A model generated the notes under the pieces. It made no database searches, had not been told where the DNA came from, and saw nothing but the letters and a program-made list of their open reading frames with translations. Made by a program: the position numbers and the translations under genes. A stretch of 64,000 bases of DNA, from assembly GCA_000328365.1 (NCBI GenBank), contig KB297741.1:559282-623281 (forward strand), written 5' to 3'. This document shows positions 47,901 through 59,900 of the stretch, piece after piece (the stretch's first letter is position 1; each line of letters opens with the position of its first letter). This DNA comes from Capitella teleta (lineage: Eukaryota > Annelida > Polychaeta > Capitellidae).

Positions 47901-50900
47901 GTGAATTGACTGCTATCAAATGTGTTGATCAGAGTTGCATGCTATGAGCATCTTGACCATTTGAACCATCATCGCTTTGCTGCACCAACAAGTGTGCAAA
48001 GTCCGCTGTCTGATAAAACCTCCTGATAACCTTTCTCGTTCTGCTGCAGGACCTGAGCACTTTTGCGATGCCCCTTTTGGAGGCAGAGCCTGTCGCTACC
48101 ACGCCAGCACGAACCAGCGAATCCCAAATGGAGGCAGGGGGAGACTTCCGCTCGCGATCCAACTCTGGAGGCATCCGTGGCCTCTTCAAACGACGTCAGA
48201 AGTCGGGCGACGTTTCAGGTGGAGGAGCGTCGCCGGAGACCGTCAGCCCCGTCATGTCGCCTAGCCAGCAGGGATCTTCGAGCAAAATGAAACAGTTCTT
48301 TGAACACATCCGACCGCGGTCCAAGTCAGACGCAACTGCAATGCAGCACATGCGCAGACCCCACGTGGATTTGCCAGTGTCATCGCAGCCGAAAGCGACT
48401 AATGACTCGACTTCACCAGGGGCTGCGACCCCTATGAGTGCCATTCTTGCACAGCGCACCCGACATTTAAGCACTGTGGATGATCCCAAGGCGTCTTCTT
48501 CCATCGGACCGGAGCACTTCCTGGAGATGTATCGGCAGAGGGCGTATTCAGACCCCAGATCAAGCGCTCGCATGGCGGCTTTAGCTGCCCGTAGGAAAAA
48601 GGTATGTGTTTCATGGTTATTTTACTCTTTTTTTTGATATAGTTAATATTTTGAACCATGGTGAGTTTTTCTATGTATTAACTGGAGAATTTTGCGTCAT
48701 AATAGCAGGAATTTGAGGACCTCGGCCTCCCCCTTGTGCCTGAGAATCCAAACAGTCCCCCCACCCACCCGGAGGTAGATTTTGCCTCCGACTCCCACCT
48801 CCCTCGCATCTCGGACTCGCGCACGGATAGATCCGCCTGGGAGATGAAGTGGAGGGAGAAAAACAACAACGACATACCAGTAGTTTCTGTTGAGCGTGGC
48901 TCCCGCAGTCCCTATAGGGGCGTCCGCAAACTTTTTGGGCGACTTAGTCGGAGTCCTGACGCTCGGTCGACAGTTCAGACGGAAGAGGAGATGCCAAAGA
49001 GGAGATGGACGGTGTCTGCTGATAAGAAAGCCGTTCTCAAGGAACTCCGTGCGAAGCGGGAGATTGAGAAAGCAAAGAAGAAGGTTGGAGAGGCATAACG
49101 CACGCATTATCGGCTGACATAACGCACTTTTGCTGGAATCATAATGCAATTTTGCTGGAATCATAACGCACTTTTGCTGGAATCTTAACACATCTTTCAC
49201 GAGTTAGAGAAATGTTTGGGAAATCCTTCTTGCTTGGTGGATAATTTTCGGGTTTTGCGTATGCCTGTTTATCTATTCGTTATAGGCAACTTAGAGATAT
49301 GTATATTTTTTTTCCCCTTTGTTTAGACACTGCTACAATGCTGATAATGCCTCAAAGCTATGTCTAACTCAAGTCAAACTAAATACTAAATGTATCATAC
49401 AATTTATCTAACTCTTGGCTACAATTTTAAACTTTTTTGATAAATTTTTGAATTTTTTTTTTTCAAACCTTTGAAAGGAGTACACATTGATAAGTTTTCA
49501 TTATTTGGAGGTAAACTGCCAATTTGATAGCTCCTATAAAGATGTCTGCGCCTTCCCCCCCCAGCAGGAGCAACCTCCAGTTTCCCCTCTGGCTAGGAGC
49601 GCCCCTGATCACCCTGCCAACTCACCCAGCTCCTCCCCAGCAACATCGAAAAAAAAATCATCCAAAATCATAAAATCTTTCATTGAGAAACTGACCACAG
49701 CCAGCAATGAACCCTCTGTTCGAAGACCGGTCAAGAAAGAATTTGCGCTTGATTCGCCTCCCAGGGTTCACCGTGGTCACCACCGGTCTCTCAGTTTGCG
49801 TGGTCAACAGAGAGTCGACGCTCTACGCGTTGTAGAGGAAGTGGAGGTCTTTCGCGGGAGGACTACTTCTGACCCTTCTGCACTTAAAGCAGTTGCTATG
49901 AAAAACGCGGCTCTGAGGAAACTGTACAAGGAACATGGGATAGACCTTGATTTCTCAAAGGTGATCATATGTTCAGGGCTATTTTGCTTGACTCAGTTAC
50001 ACTTTTTTGGTATTATTTTCATTATTGTATGTAATTATGATAATTAATGATGTATAATTTTTCTTGGGGGGATATTTATTTTTGTTCCTGCACAGGGTTT
50101 TTATGTATTTTTATTCGGTCAGGGGAATGCTTTTTATTTTCTTGTTTATAAAGGTGTAGGGATATTAATTTAATGTCCTTTGTAGCTGAAGTGTAGTACA
50201 GAGCTTTTGCTCTTTGTTCCCGCTGTGATCAACCGAGGCGCTGAAAAAAGGCGTTATGATTCCATCCATACCTTTGCTTTACTCAACCTTTCATGACTGG
50301 CAATACTCACTCCCCGCAGAATATCTCACTTGTCTGAATAATTATATGTAACAATATACAATACCCTAGAGGCCTACTCGAACCAGTTTGGTCTACCTAT
50401 ACTGTAGTGCATTTAGCATAATGCAATGCCTACTCCTATTAGCATAAGCCTTGAAATGCGTTATGATTCCTGATTTCCTAGTTCCCTCATTTCCCACCTG
50501 GTGGCGCCACTCGATGACCCAATTCTCAGCCAATCCGCCATGAGATGATTAACGCGTGTTTACTATTTGCAGCTGATATCGAGTGACACGCGCTCTGTGG
50601 ATATTTTATCTAATTGCATTTACCAGGATTATCAGTGAAAAGCCATTTGTGATACGAACATGTTTAATCGATTCAACCGCGTTCGAAGATGGAGCACTGG
50701 CAGCACTGGTGCAAAAGTGGATAAAAATCGTGTATTAATTTTATAGTGAAAGTTATAAGTCTATTGTGATAATTATAATAATCATCATTATAATATGAGT
50801 CATTGTCATACCTGGTATTATATAATTTGAAATTTTTAATCACATGATGCCAATAGTCATACACGTAAAACAATGCACTGTAATTTGTTTATGTAAATGT

Positions 50901-53900
50901 GTCCTAATTAATATGATATACATAGGTAGCAGTATGTATTCTATGGATGTTATATGGGTGACCCATTTATCAATTGAAGTGTTATGTAATGAACAGCTGA
51001 ATTTATGCTGCTCCTGTAAGCCTCTAAAAGTCCTCTTTATTATGTCATGTAATGTAAGGTAATGGCATGGGGTACATTGGTTGAATTGTAAGTTTAAATG
51101 AATATACATGTATCTATTATGATACTTTGAAAGTTTTAGAAGTGGTTTCAAAATAGACACCCATGTTCATATTATGAAAGTAATTAATTTAATTGCAATT
51201 CAAAGTATTTATTAATTAATGTAGATATTAGCATAATATCATGAAGCATTTATCATAGCACTTGTTTTGTTATTTCATGATATGTTGTTTCATACTTTGT
51301 ATTATTATATATATATATATACATGTATATATATTTTTTTTCTCGAGGCTATCTCTGTGGAGTCAATAATGCCATAAAAAAAGGCTCTTATTAACCAAAG
51401 TATTTTGCTTCATTTAGACAGAATAACTATTAAAAAAATTTATGAACAATTACTTAAGCAGCGTATCAGTTTGGATATAGATGTACTCGTTAATTTTCAA
51501 TTACATGTTTTAAGTTCTGGATTTTAGCGAGCATTTATTTTTCTTAGTAAGCGATTATCTTACCAAGCATAGTATTGTATTCCATTTGATATATATATAT
51601 ATATAGCCAATTGCTACTTCTTTTCACTTGCAACTATTTAATTGTGGTTCTGGATTGTATGTTTCCATTTTTAATGCAGTCATCAGCGGTTTCTCTGGTC
51701 CCTTGTATATTTTGTTCTGTATGCCTGCCTACAATTTAACTATTCATGCCTTGATATTCTGTGCTAATGAATTTTTGATCAGCTGAATTAAATTGTTCTT
51801 TCAGGCGCAGTCAGCCGGTTTGACAAGTCCCCCAGTTTCTCCTGGTGAGTATTTCTACTTGTTCATGAGGTTTGACATTTTTGCTGCGTGTGTTTTGGAA
51901 TCATCATTTCCAATTGTCCTCTTCACACATGCCTTTGTTTTATGGGATCTACTTTTGCGGGAAGGGATGTAAGCAAGGATCGTAGGCCTCTTGCTCAGAT
52001 ACGAGTGGATTTAACATAATAGCTACTAGGTAAGTAGCTATTATGTTATAAAAATGATCAATTACAAGTAGTACTTGTAATTGATCATTTTTGGCAGCTA
52101 TAATTCATTTTTCGCTGTCAAGATAGAATTAATTCCTATGCATGTTCAACAGCAAATTACTTTTTATGTGTATGTGCTTCAATGAAGTTCTGAATATCTT
52201 GTGACATCACCTTTGGTTATAATTGATTGGTTATTAAAGGCTTCCAGCGAGATTAAGTATAATAAATGCTGCTCCAAGAGTGAGTTGAAGGCGAGTGGTT
52301 CGGGTGATTATGATGGAAAAATACAGCGCATTACCAGATAATTATATATAGAGAAGAAAAATTCTACCGTAACTATTCTTCTCTATGGCATTACGACGCA
52401 GTGTGGTTTAGTCGTACTTACTAGTATAAGATTATTATATTATTATTATATTTTAATTTTATTTTTTATTAGGAGAAACTTTGAAATGTCAGACATGTTA
52501 GTGTAGATAAGAGGTTACTGTAAATAGACAGGATGTTTTGGGGGGATATTTAGCGCGCTTTCAGAGAGACCTGGTACCTACTATTTTGTAATGCATTAAA
52601 CCACATAATGACAAATGTGAAAATACTTATGAATCACCCTGTATGAAATGTGTATTGTTTGTTCATGCATTCAACATAGTACGTCCAATAAGATCGCGAA
52701 TGTCCGCTACATGCTTGTCGAGTGCCATTCTGAATACGGATTCTATTGGTATCATAATTCATAACGCACTTGATTATCATAATTTATAGCAACTACTAAA
52801 TTATTCATGAGCCGGATCCAGACCGAGGCTCTCCCGCGTGACCTTGACCAGCGAATCAAAACATTGTACATGCTTTCCTCGAAATCGCTTTGGATTCTCC
52901 GCTCTGGGTTCTCGAAGGCAGAGGAGAATTTTCGTCGTGTCACTTGTGAATTTTTCTAGGCATTCGAGGCGGTTTCGGTTCAAAAAGGATATCGAATGGC
53001 GGAACTGAGGAAGAAACTGGGTCTGTCGTTCGGTTCCTCAACCGAAGACGATGAGGAGGATCGGCGTATCTTGCACGCTAACCACCCGGTCGGCATGGCG
53101 ACCGCGGATCAAAGTGAATTGTTTGAATTCCCCATTTCCATACGTCATAATATTTTCGTTATACATGTGCTGAATTCTTGGTCGAGTTGCTGAATCAGCT
53201 GTTTCTATTTTTCTCGCGCATTTCCTGAGTCAGCATATTTTTATTTGTCCAACGTGTAATCAACGTATAAATACCTGAGTAATAGACAGTTATGACTTGG
53301 TGATGAGAATAGCGATCGATGTTTGCTATATTAATAGTAATGGATATGTACTATTTTACGGGTAATATAAATAGCATGTAATTCTCACTGTCATTACACG
53401 TACTATACTTAATTGTTATATATGCAAGCATATTTGTAAGCGCGAAACCAGATATCGAAGCCCTGCATGTGCTGTTATCTAATTTGTAATCATTCATATT
53501 TAAATGAACTTTGAAACGCATTTTATGATTCATGTAATTAATATATTCATATAGACTTTCAAGTTTCGACCTGATCATCTTATAATTTCATATGTAGTAT
53601 GTTACTGCATGCATATATGGACTTATTTGAAAGGAGCTGTATTATATGCAAGTAAATTTGGAGTGTGTGTATACCGATATGTTTATAAATAGTGATAGTA
53701 TGTATATGGAGCTATCAGTATTCAGTATGTATAAGATGTGTGTTACCTGCAATGTATTTCGTCTCCGCCCTTTGCTTCGCTGAAAGCATGTTTACAATTA
53801 ATTCATTCGCTTGCAACCATTGATAACCGACGCTGTGCACAACAAGAACGGGTGCCATTTCCGGTCATGTCATCATCCCATTCAGCTGGATGCTTCATCA

Positions 53901-56900
53901 CATTGTTACGTAACCCAAGGGTCACTCAGTGCATATAACCGGGACGTGGATGTCAGCGTGTAATCCTCGTGATGTAAAATGCTCACGACGCCATCGACAC
54001 AGGCATTGATTTCTTCTGCCTGTATCTCGTATTCGGAAGCATGTGATTTTACATGAGGGGCTTCTCCCCCTCGTTCCGTTCAAACGGCGTTCCGTCTGCG
54101 GCTCTCCTTTTTTTGGCTGACTGCCAAATCGGGATCGTCTGCTGTCTGTCTCTCCTTGGGGCGACCGGCGCTTCTCTGGTTGCTCCTCGCATTTTAATTA
54201 TCGCTCGTTTACTTGAGTTGGTTCTATGCCATGTTGTGTACAATGACGTTGGTTTATGCATTTAATCGCCGCATGATGGGTGATTCATGGAATTTCTTGC
54301 TTTTGTTTCTGTAACATCGAATCCGGGTCAAACCCGTGCACCTCTTTCGCTCAGAGCCCATTGTGTCAGGTCTTAATTCTTGGAATGTTTAGTTCTGTGT
54401 TCATGTATGATGCGTGTTTCACTTTTAGCTCAATAGGTTCCATGGAAATAGGTTTGCGTTCGCTTTCCGGTTTGAATGTTGTCAAATAACTCGATATTTT
54501 GTTGGGTGTATTTCTAAATTGGCTCTTGCTTTGTGGAGCCCTTTGAAGTCTAAATTATTGCCCACAGCCCTATGGTCTTCCGCTGGCTGACTCTTGTGAA
54601 GAGGAACTGTTGTTTAATCTGGTCGTGTATCTCCCACCCCCTCCTCCTATGCATGCACGTATTTTGTCAAAAGACCCCCACTATTTTGTAAGAGTGAGTT
54701 TTATGTTTGAATTCAGGTTGAAATATAGAAATGTAACGCATACTATTGTCTCTCAAGGCATCGTGATCTGGCGGACGGGATTGAATGTTATTTATTTGCG
54801 TCTTTTCTCCTTCTTCGATGATAAAAGAAAGCCTTCTTGCAGTGAAACAGAATGTGGTGAATCGTTGAACAGGACGTCCGTATGTGGGATCATCTTTCGT
54901 CTGCTAGTTCGCGTTAAGCTAATTCGGGTACAATCTACTTGTATCGTAGAATGCGATTTCAATGAAACTGTTCTCGAATGCCGTTGAAGCCTGATGTCCA
55001 TGCACGAATCTGTGAACGGGCGGTATCAACCGGAAACTGAGAATTTGGGCCTGGTGCTGAAACATTCAAGCCACTGGCCTCCTTAGCCCAAGAGGTCGAC
55101 TTAAGTCATTGCCCATCGCCATTCTCGCATCATATTTACAGTCCATATAACCTCCTATTGCGGATCCGTGTGGATCTCCAGAATTGCGGCGCGATGTCTC
55201 CTCAGTGCTTTGTTCTGCTGTTGCAGGTGCAGATTATGTTGTGTCCCTGATCACAAAGTACACAGCCGGTCGTTGGCTGGATTTGGCGTTGATCATTAAT
55301 GCACCCTGGCTACTCAGTCTGCCTGCGCTGCATTTGCGGAGGAGGGGCTTGGCTGCAGCACCATTGCATTAACGACGCCTCTTCAGCCAAGCCTGGATTA
55401 TCACAACATCTTGATTCTTGACTCGCAGTCTGTCGATTGCGGCATGTTATCTGAACGGAATGAATCGGGCTAATCCAACCAGATGGATGGCTCTGATTGG
55501 TCTAATTACCAGTACCCCAAGTAGCGCCCTCAGCGTTGCTACGACGTGTTTGCTTAAGCATAGAGCTACCATCGTTAAACCAGTGTTGTGTACAACACAG
55601 TTAACTCGGTTGTACCTCTATGCTCATGCCCTATTTCACACATGCAATTCCCTCTTTGAAGGCCATTTGTCTTGGGGACATATTCTTCTGTTTCGTTTCT
55701 GTTTCTGCGGCTGCTGTCTTAGTGAAAGAAGAGTTCACTTAGGTCTTTATATGGATACCTGGTCTATTCACATAATAGGTGCCATCAAACCACAACTTTT
55801 CCTGCTTTTTTTTTTCTCTCTGTGCGTTGTACGTTGTACGTTTTCTCGCTGTGCGTTGTACGTGTTTCATGAGGAGATGATTGATTTGGGCCTCAAAATA
55901 CCAGGTTGCTGGGTGCGTCAAGGTGTGTTATGAATTCACGATTGCGTTATGATTTTGGAAGTGCGTTATGATTTTGCGGTTATGATTCCTCGTGACATGG
56001 TGCGTTATGGTATGGTGCCTCGATTTGTGCATTATGATTTCCATCAAGATGTTCAGGGTCTTTCTACCATCTACAGTGTCTCGATGCAAAAGGTCTATCG
56101 TCTTAGGACCTGATCTCACCAGACACTTACTTGCTTGTTCATTTGCATACGTTGTACATTTTCATGTATTTTCATGTATTGGATGTAGACTAGTGTTAAC
56201 GCTCTCAAGTGTGTCGTAAGAGCTGTTCGTTCCAAGGCCTGAACCGGAAATTATAATCAGGTGTTCTGGCGGTCATGTGGATTAATATAGCTAAAATATA
56301 AGTCAAGTGCTTCGCTTTGCTAAATTCTCCTGAGTAGAGTTTTCTGGCCATATGATTCTCTGTGGTTGTCCACTGCAATGATATCTGCTTCCCTTTCTGT
56401 GATTTATCTGATTCGTGCAGTGAAACGGGAAATGGATCTGCCGTTATGGTTCTGCTAATTATACTAATTGGTCTAATATACTCCCTCCCCCCCTTACTCC
56501 CTCGATCTGCTTCTCCTTTGTTCCCCCTCCTCCCACTCATACCTGCTGTCTTGATTGATAGCAGGCGAGGAAAAATGCTTCTTAACCCGCATAGAGTGTA
56601 CACGTATATAACCCGCGTTTGCCATTCAACATTTCTTATTTGCCTCTTTCTGCCGCATACAGACAGGGGGCGCAGTAATCCTTTCAGTTCGCGCATTATG
56701 ATTCAGTCATTTTAGTGTGATATCATTCTATTTCTTATACTTTAATATTTACCTTTTATTAATGATGGCCTCGAGCTCTTTTTCAGTCGGTACTGATCAA
56801 TATCCTTATGTGTACACGTGTTAATATATTGATTCTGCCTGCAGCTACATGGTTATTGTAAGTGTCCGTCGTGGCCTACATTTAGGCCCGTATCGCTCCA

Positions 56901-59900
56901 TCTACGCATCATCGCCGAGGAGAGGGGAAAAATACACCCCATATCACACAGTATGTGGCACCTTCTGAGCGTACTAGAAAAGCGCGCACAGTAAAGTGAG
57001 CGTTGTTGGGCCTCTCTACTTTAGTGTTACGACCGTTCGATCTGGAGCGATGTGTGTGCTGCGTATGTGTGGCCGGTGTTAAAGAGGATCGCTTGTACTG
57101 CGTGCTTAATTGCTGTGTACTGAATACACAGCGTACGCACTTCAACCCGACTCTGGGTTCAGTTCAGCTGATTCGTACTCTCTCTGGGGTCATTTGGAGG
57201 TCACGGCTTCTTGAGCCGCTCGCAGCTGATTTGCTTGCTCCGATCAGTCGCTGCTCTGTGATTAGCGAGTGATGTCCAAGTAGAACTCCTGCTTCGCTAT
57301 TTAATCCTGAGGATTATCCGTCGTTGGACCACTGTTGTGCGACAAACGCTCCTCGGCTTTCAACCTGCTGTTAAGACCAAACGACCTACTTAGTGCTCGG
57401 GTCACGGTCGCTGTAGGGGTCAAGGTCGGATTTTGTGTTGCGAGGATATAGCGAGTGAAGCATGGCTTCGTCTTCGCCGACGAAATCGCCGACGAAATCG
57501 ACGACGAAATCGAAGTCTCCCACGAAACAAGGGAAGAAAAAACCCGAAGCTGTTGTTCGGAGGACGAGTCTAGAGGCTCTGGAGAAGGGAGTGGGGAACT
57601 TCAGGTACCATTATATCTTTATGGACTTTGCTAAAGATGCAATTCGTGGTGAGAATGATTTCCTTCCTATCTTTTGTTTTGGCTCATTTCTACGCAGTGT
57701 TTTGAATATTATGATCTCTGTCGGGTTATATTGCGAATGTAATTAAATATATTTTAATCGTGAGTCAACGGATCTGTTGGTGCGTGCGGGATTGAACGCG
57801 CGCTGTTCTATTAGTGCTGAACCTTACTTGACCAGATAACCGCTCGCTGTGGCTATTCTTATGACCAAGTATAGCGACGTTGGATTGTGTGGTCAATTAT
57901 AGACTGCATCCACCGTGTTAAGAGGTTGCTTGATAGATCTTTGATATATGTGTATTTTTTCCTCTTCTATCATTCAATGGTCGTTGATTCAACTTGACTT
58001 GTCATGCCTCTTTGCTTCTCACCGGTTCTTTTGGTGACCCCGTTTCCCAGACTCCTTTTGACATATAATATGTTCCATACAGTTTATGCATGGCTACATC
58101 TATAGGTGTCTTAAAATATGCTACCATCTCCTAGCTGTGGATATCTGGGGCGTATTAATTGGCCTACAGTCTTCTCCTGCATGGCTATATTTGGATATTT
58201 TAAATGTTGTGGTTATTGTGAATCTGTGTTCACTCTTTAAAACTCTTATCACTTTTCCCCCTCTTAACTGACCTGGTTAAATGAGCTGAAACAACCTTCT
58301 GCTGACTGTTACTATATTTAGAATGTGTGATCAGAATTGATCGATTTTGTTGTCATTTAGTCATTTGATATTTGCCTGTTAATCGGATTCAGTTGATTCA
58401 TGGATTTTATCACAATCGTCTTGTGATGTCCCTTCGAATGTGATGTAATCTACTGCATCATTGCACAACCCAGTGTATTTCTTAGCATTGATCAATTCTT
58501 GTATTGAATTTAATTTACTTCTGATCTAACCTCCTGTTGACCTGTGAAATACATTGTATATATATGCACTGTCCCCGAAGCGAGGCTTCAATTTTCATTT
58601 TTAGCTTTAGTCGACCTTCAAGAGCCCTTTACGTGTTTAGTTTAGTGCCAGCCACCCACACTGTGGATTTCGTGTGAACCTAATCGTGGAGCTAAATACG
58701 TGTTGGCTAATTGTGACGAATTCTGCACAAACAATTCAGTGTAGCAATTAATTATTCTCGTAACACTTCGTGTGAGACTGAGTCACCGTGCATGCGTGAA
58801 GGTCGAAGCCCAGGATTGCATAATAGTTCAAGCTTCAATATGTAACATGCACAAGCAGATGTTATTGTGTCGTTGGCATATTCAGACATTTATCAGTCAT
58901 TCTGGGGCTGTGTTGAGGCACACAATTCTTATGTAATCGCCATAGAAAAGCGGCCATCACGTGATGCTTATGTAAGCATGCATTGCATAATGCATATATT
59001 ACTATGCTTGGTACATTAGCGACGGAATAATTTGTAATGCATTTCTGCATTCAAAATGCTAATCGTATGTCTATAGCGTGGTTAATTATTTTTTATTGAG
59101 AAACATTCATGATAGCAGGGTCAATCATTTGTTTAACAATTATTGTTGCTTTCCTTTGCACCCTCTCATTTCACACGATCTCAGGAGATAAACTCTAAGT
59201 AGGTCTACAGTAATGTCGGTTATAAAGGGACTGTAATAATCTCTATATATGCTCAGAAAAATCGAACCAAGCACCCTGACTGTATGTCGGATGAATTACA
59301 GGGTGTATGTCTGTGCATTAGTTGGCGTGGCATTGGTATACCTGTATCTTTAATTGCATATAATATAACATGCATGTCAATTGTTTTTTATAACATTTGC
59401 CTGTATACTACAAGGCGATTTCTTATTTACTAGTAATTAGTTTGCATGTATTCAAGTACAAAACCAACAGAAGATTTATTGCATTGACTGCATAATGAGC
59501 AGTGTGTGCTGTACACCGTCAACCGGTGTAATAAGTGAATGCACAGAATGCATACATGACAATGTGACTATATTTATATATATTTATATATATATTTATA
59601 TATATATTTGTGGCATATGATTCTTCTGCTTCTGTGTTTGTGATTTGTGTGATACAATGCTGACTTTGTGTTGTTTGTGTTGCAGGCAAACCCATCCCAG
59701 CCATCAACGTCGGCAGCAATTCCTTCGCTGAGCCTCATCATCTGATCATCTGGAAGGACAAGGCCCGGGGCACGCAGATCTTCAGGGTCAGTGAACCTCA
59801 CATATCTTTGCATTGTGATCTGCATGCGCAGAGGGCAATTATTGCATGTTTTCCCATTCCCATTCTTGTTTATGGGAGAACTAAATGATTGTGAAAATTG

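Larger units (their letters stand above)
42991..48049. other. AMPK gamma intronic region, part 3
   Basis: No exon supported. It contains a fold-back near 43210-43268, the MITE at 45299-45430, a Tc1 fossil near 46.1-46.4 kb and a motif cluster at 47053-47116. Confidence 0.55.

Noticed and set aside
48196-48659. Antisense frames over AMPK gamma exon 2
   Set aside because: Shadows of the real plus-strand exon, which has matching splice phases and PRKAG2 similarity.
54053-54265. 70-codon plus frame with a hydrophobic middle
   Set aside because: No donor in suitable phase, no TATA or motif cluster, no resemblance.
55190-55226. [17 protein letters not shown] as another AMPK gamma first exon
   Set aside because: Its phase does not fit the next common exon (59686) and the same CAG reads equally well as an acceptor. 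Left out for lack of support.
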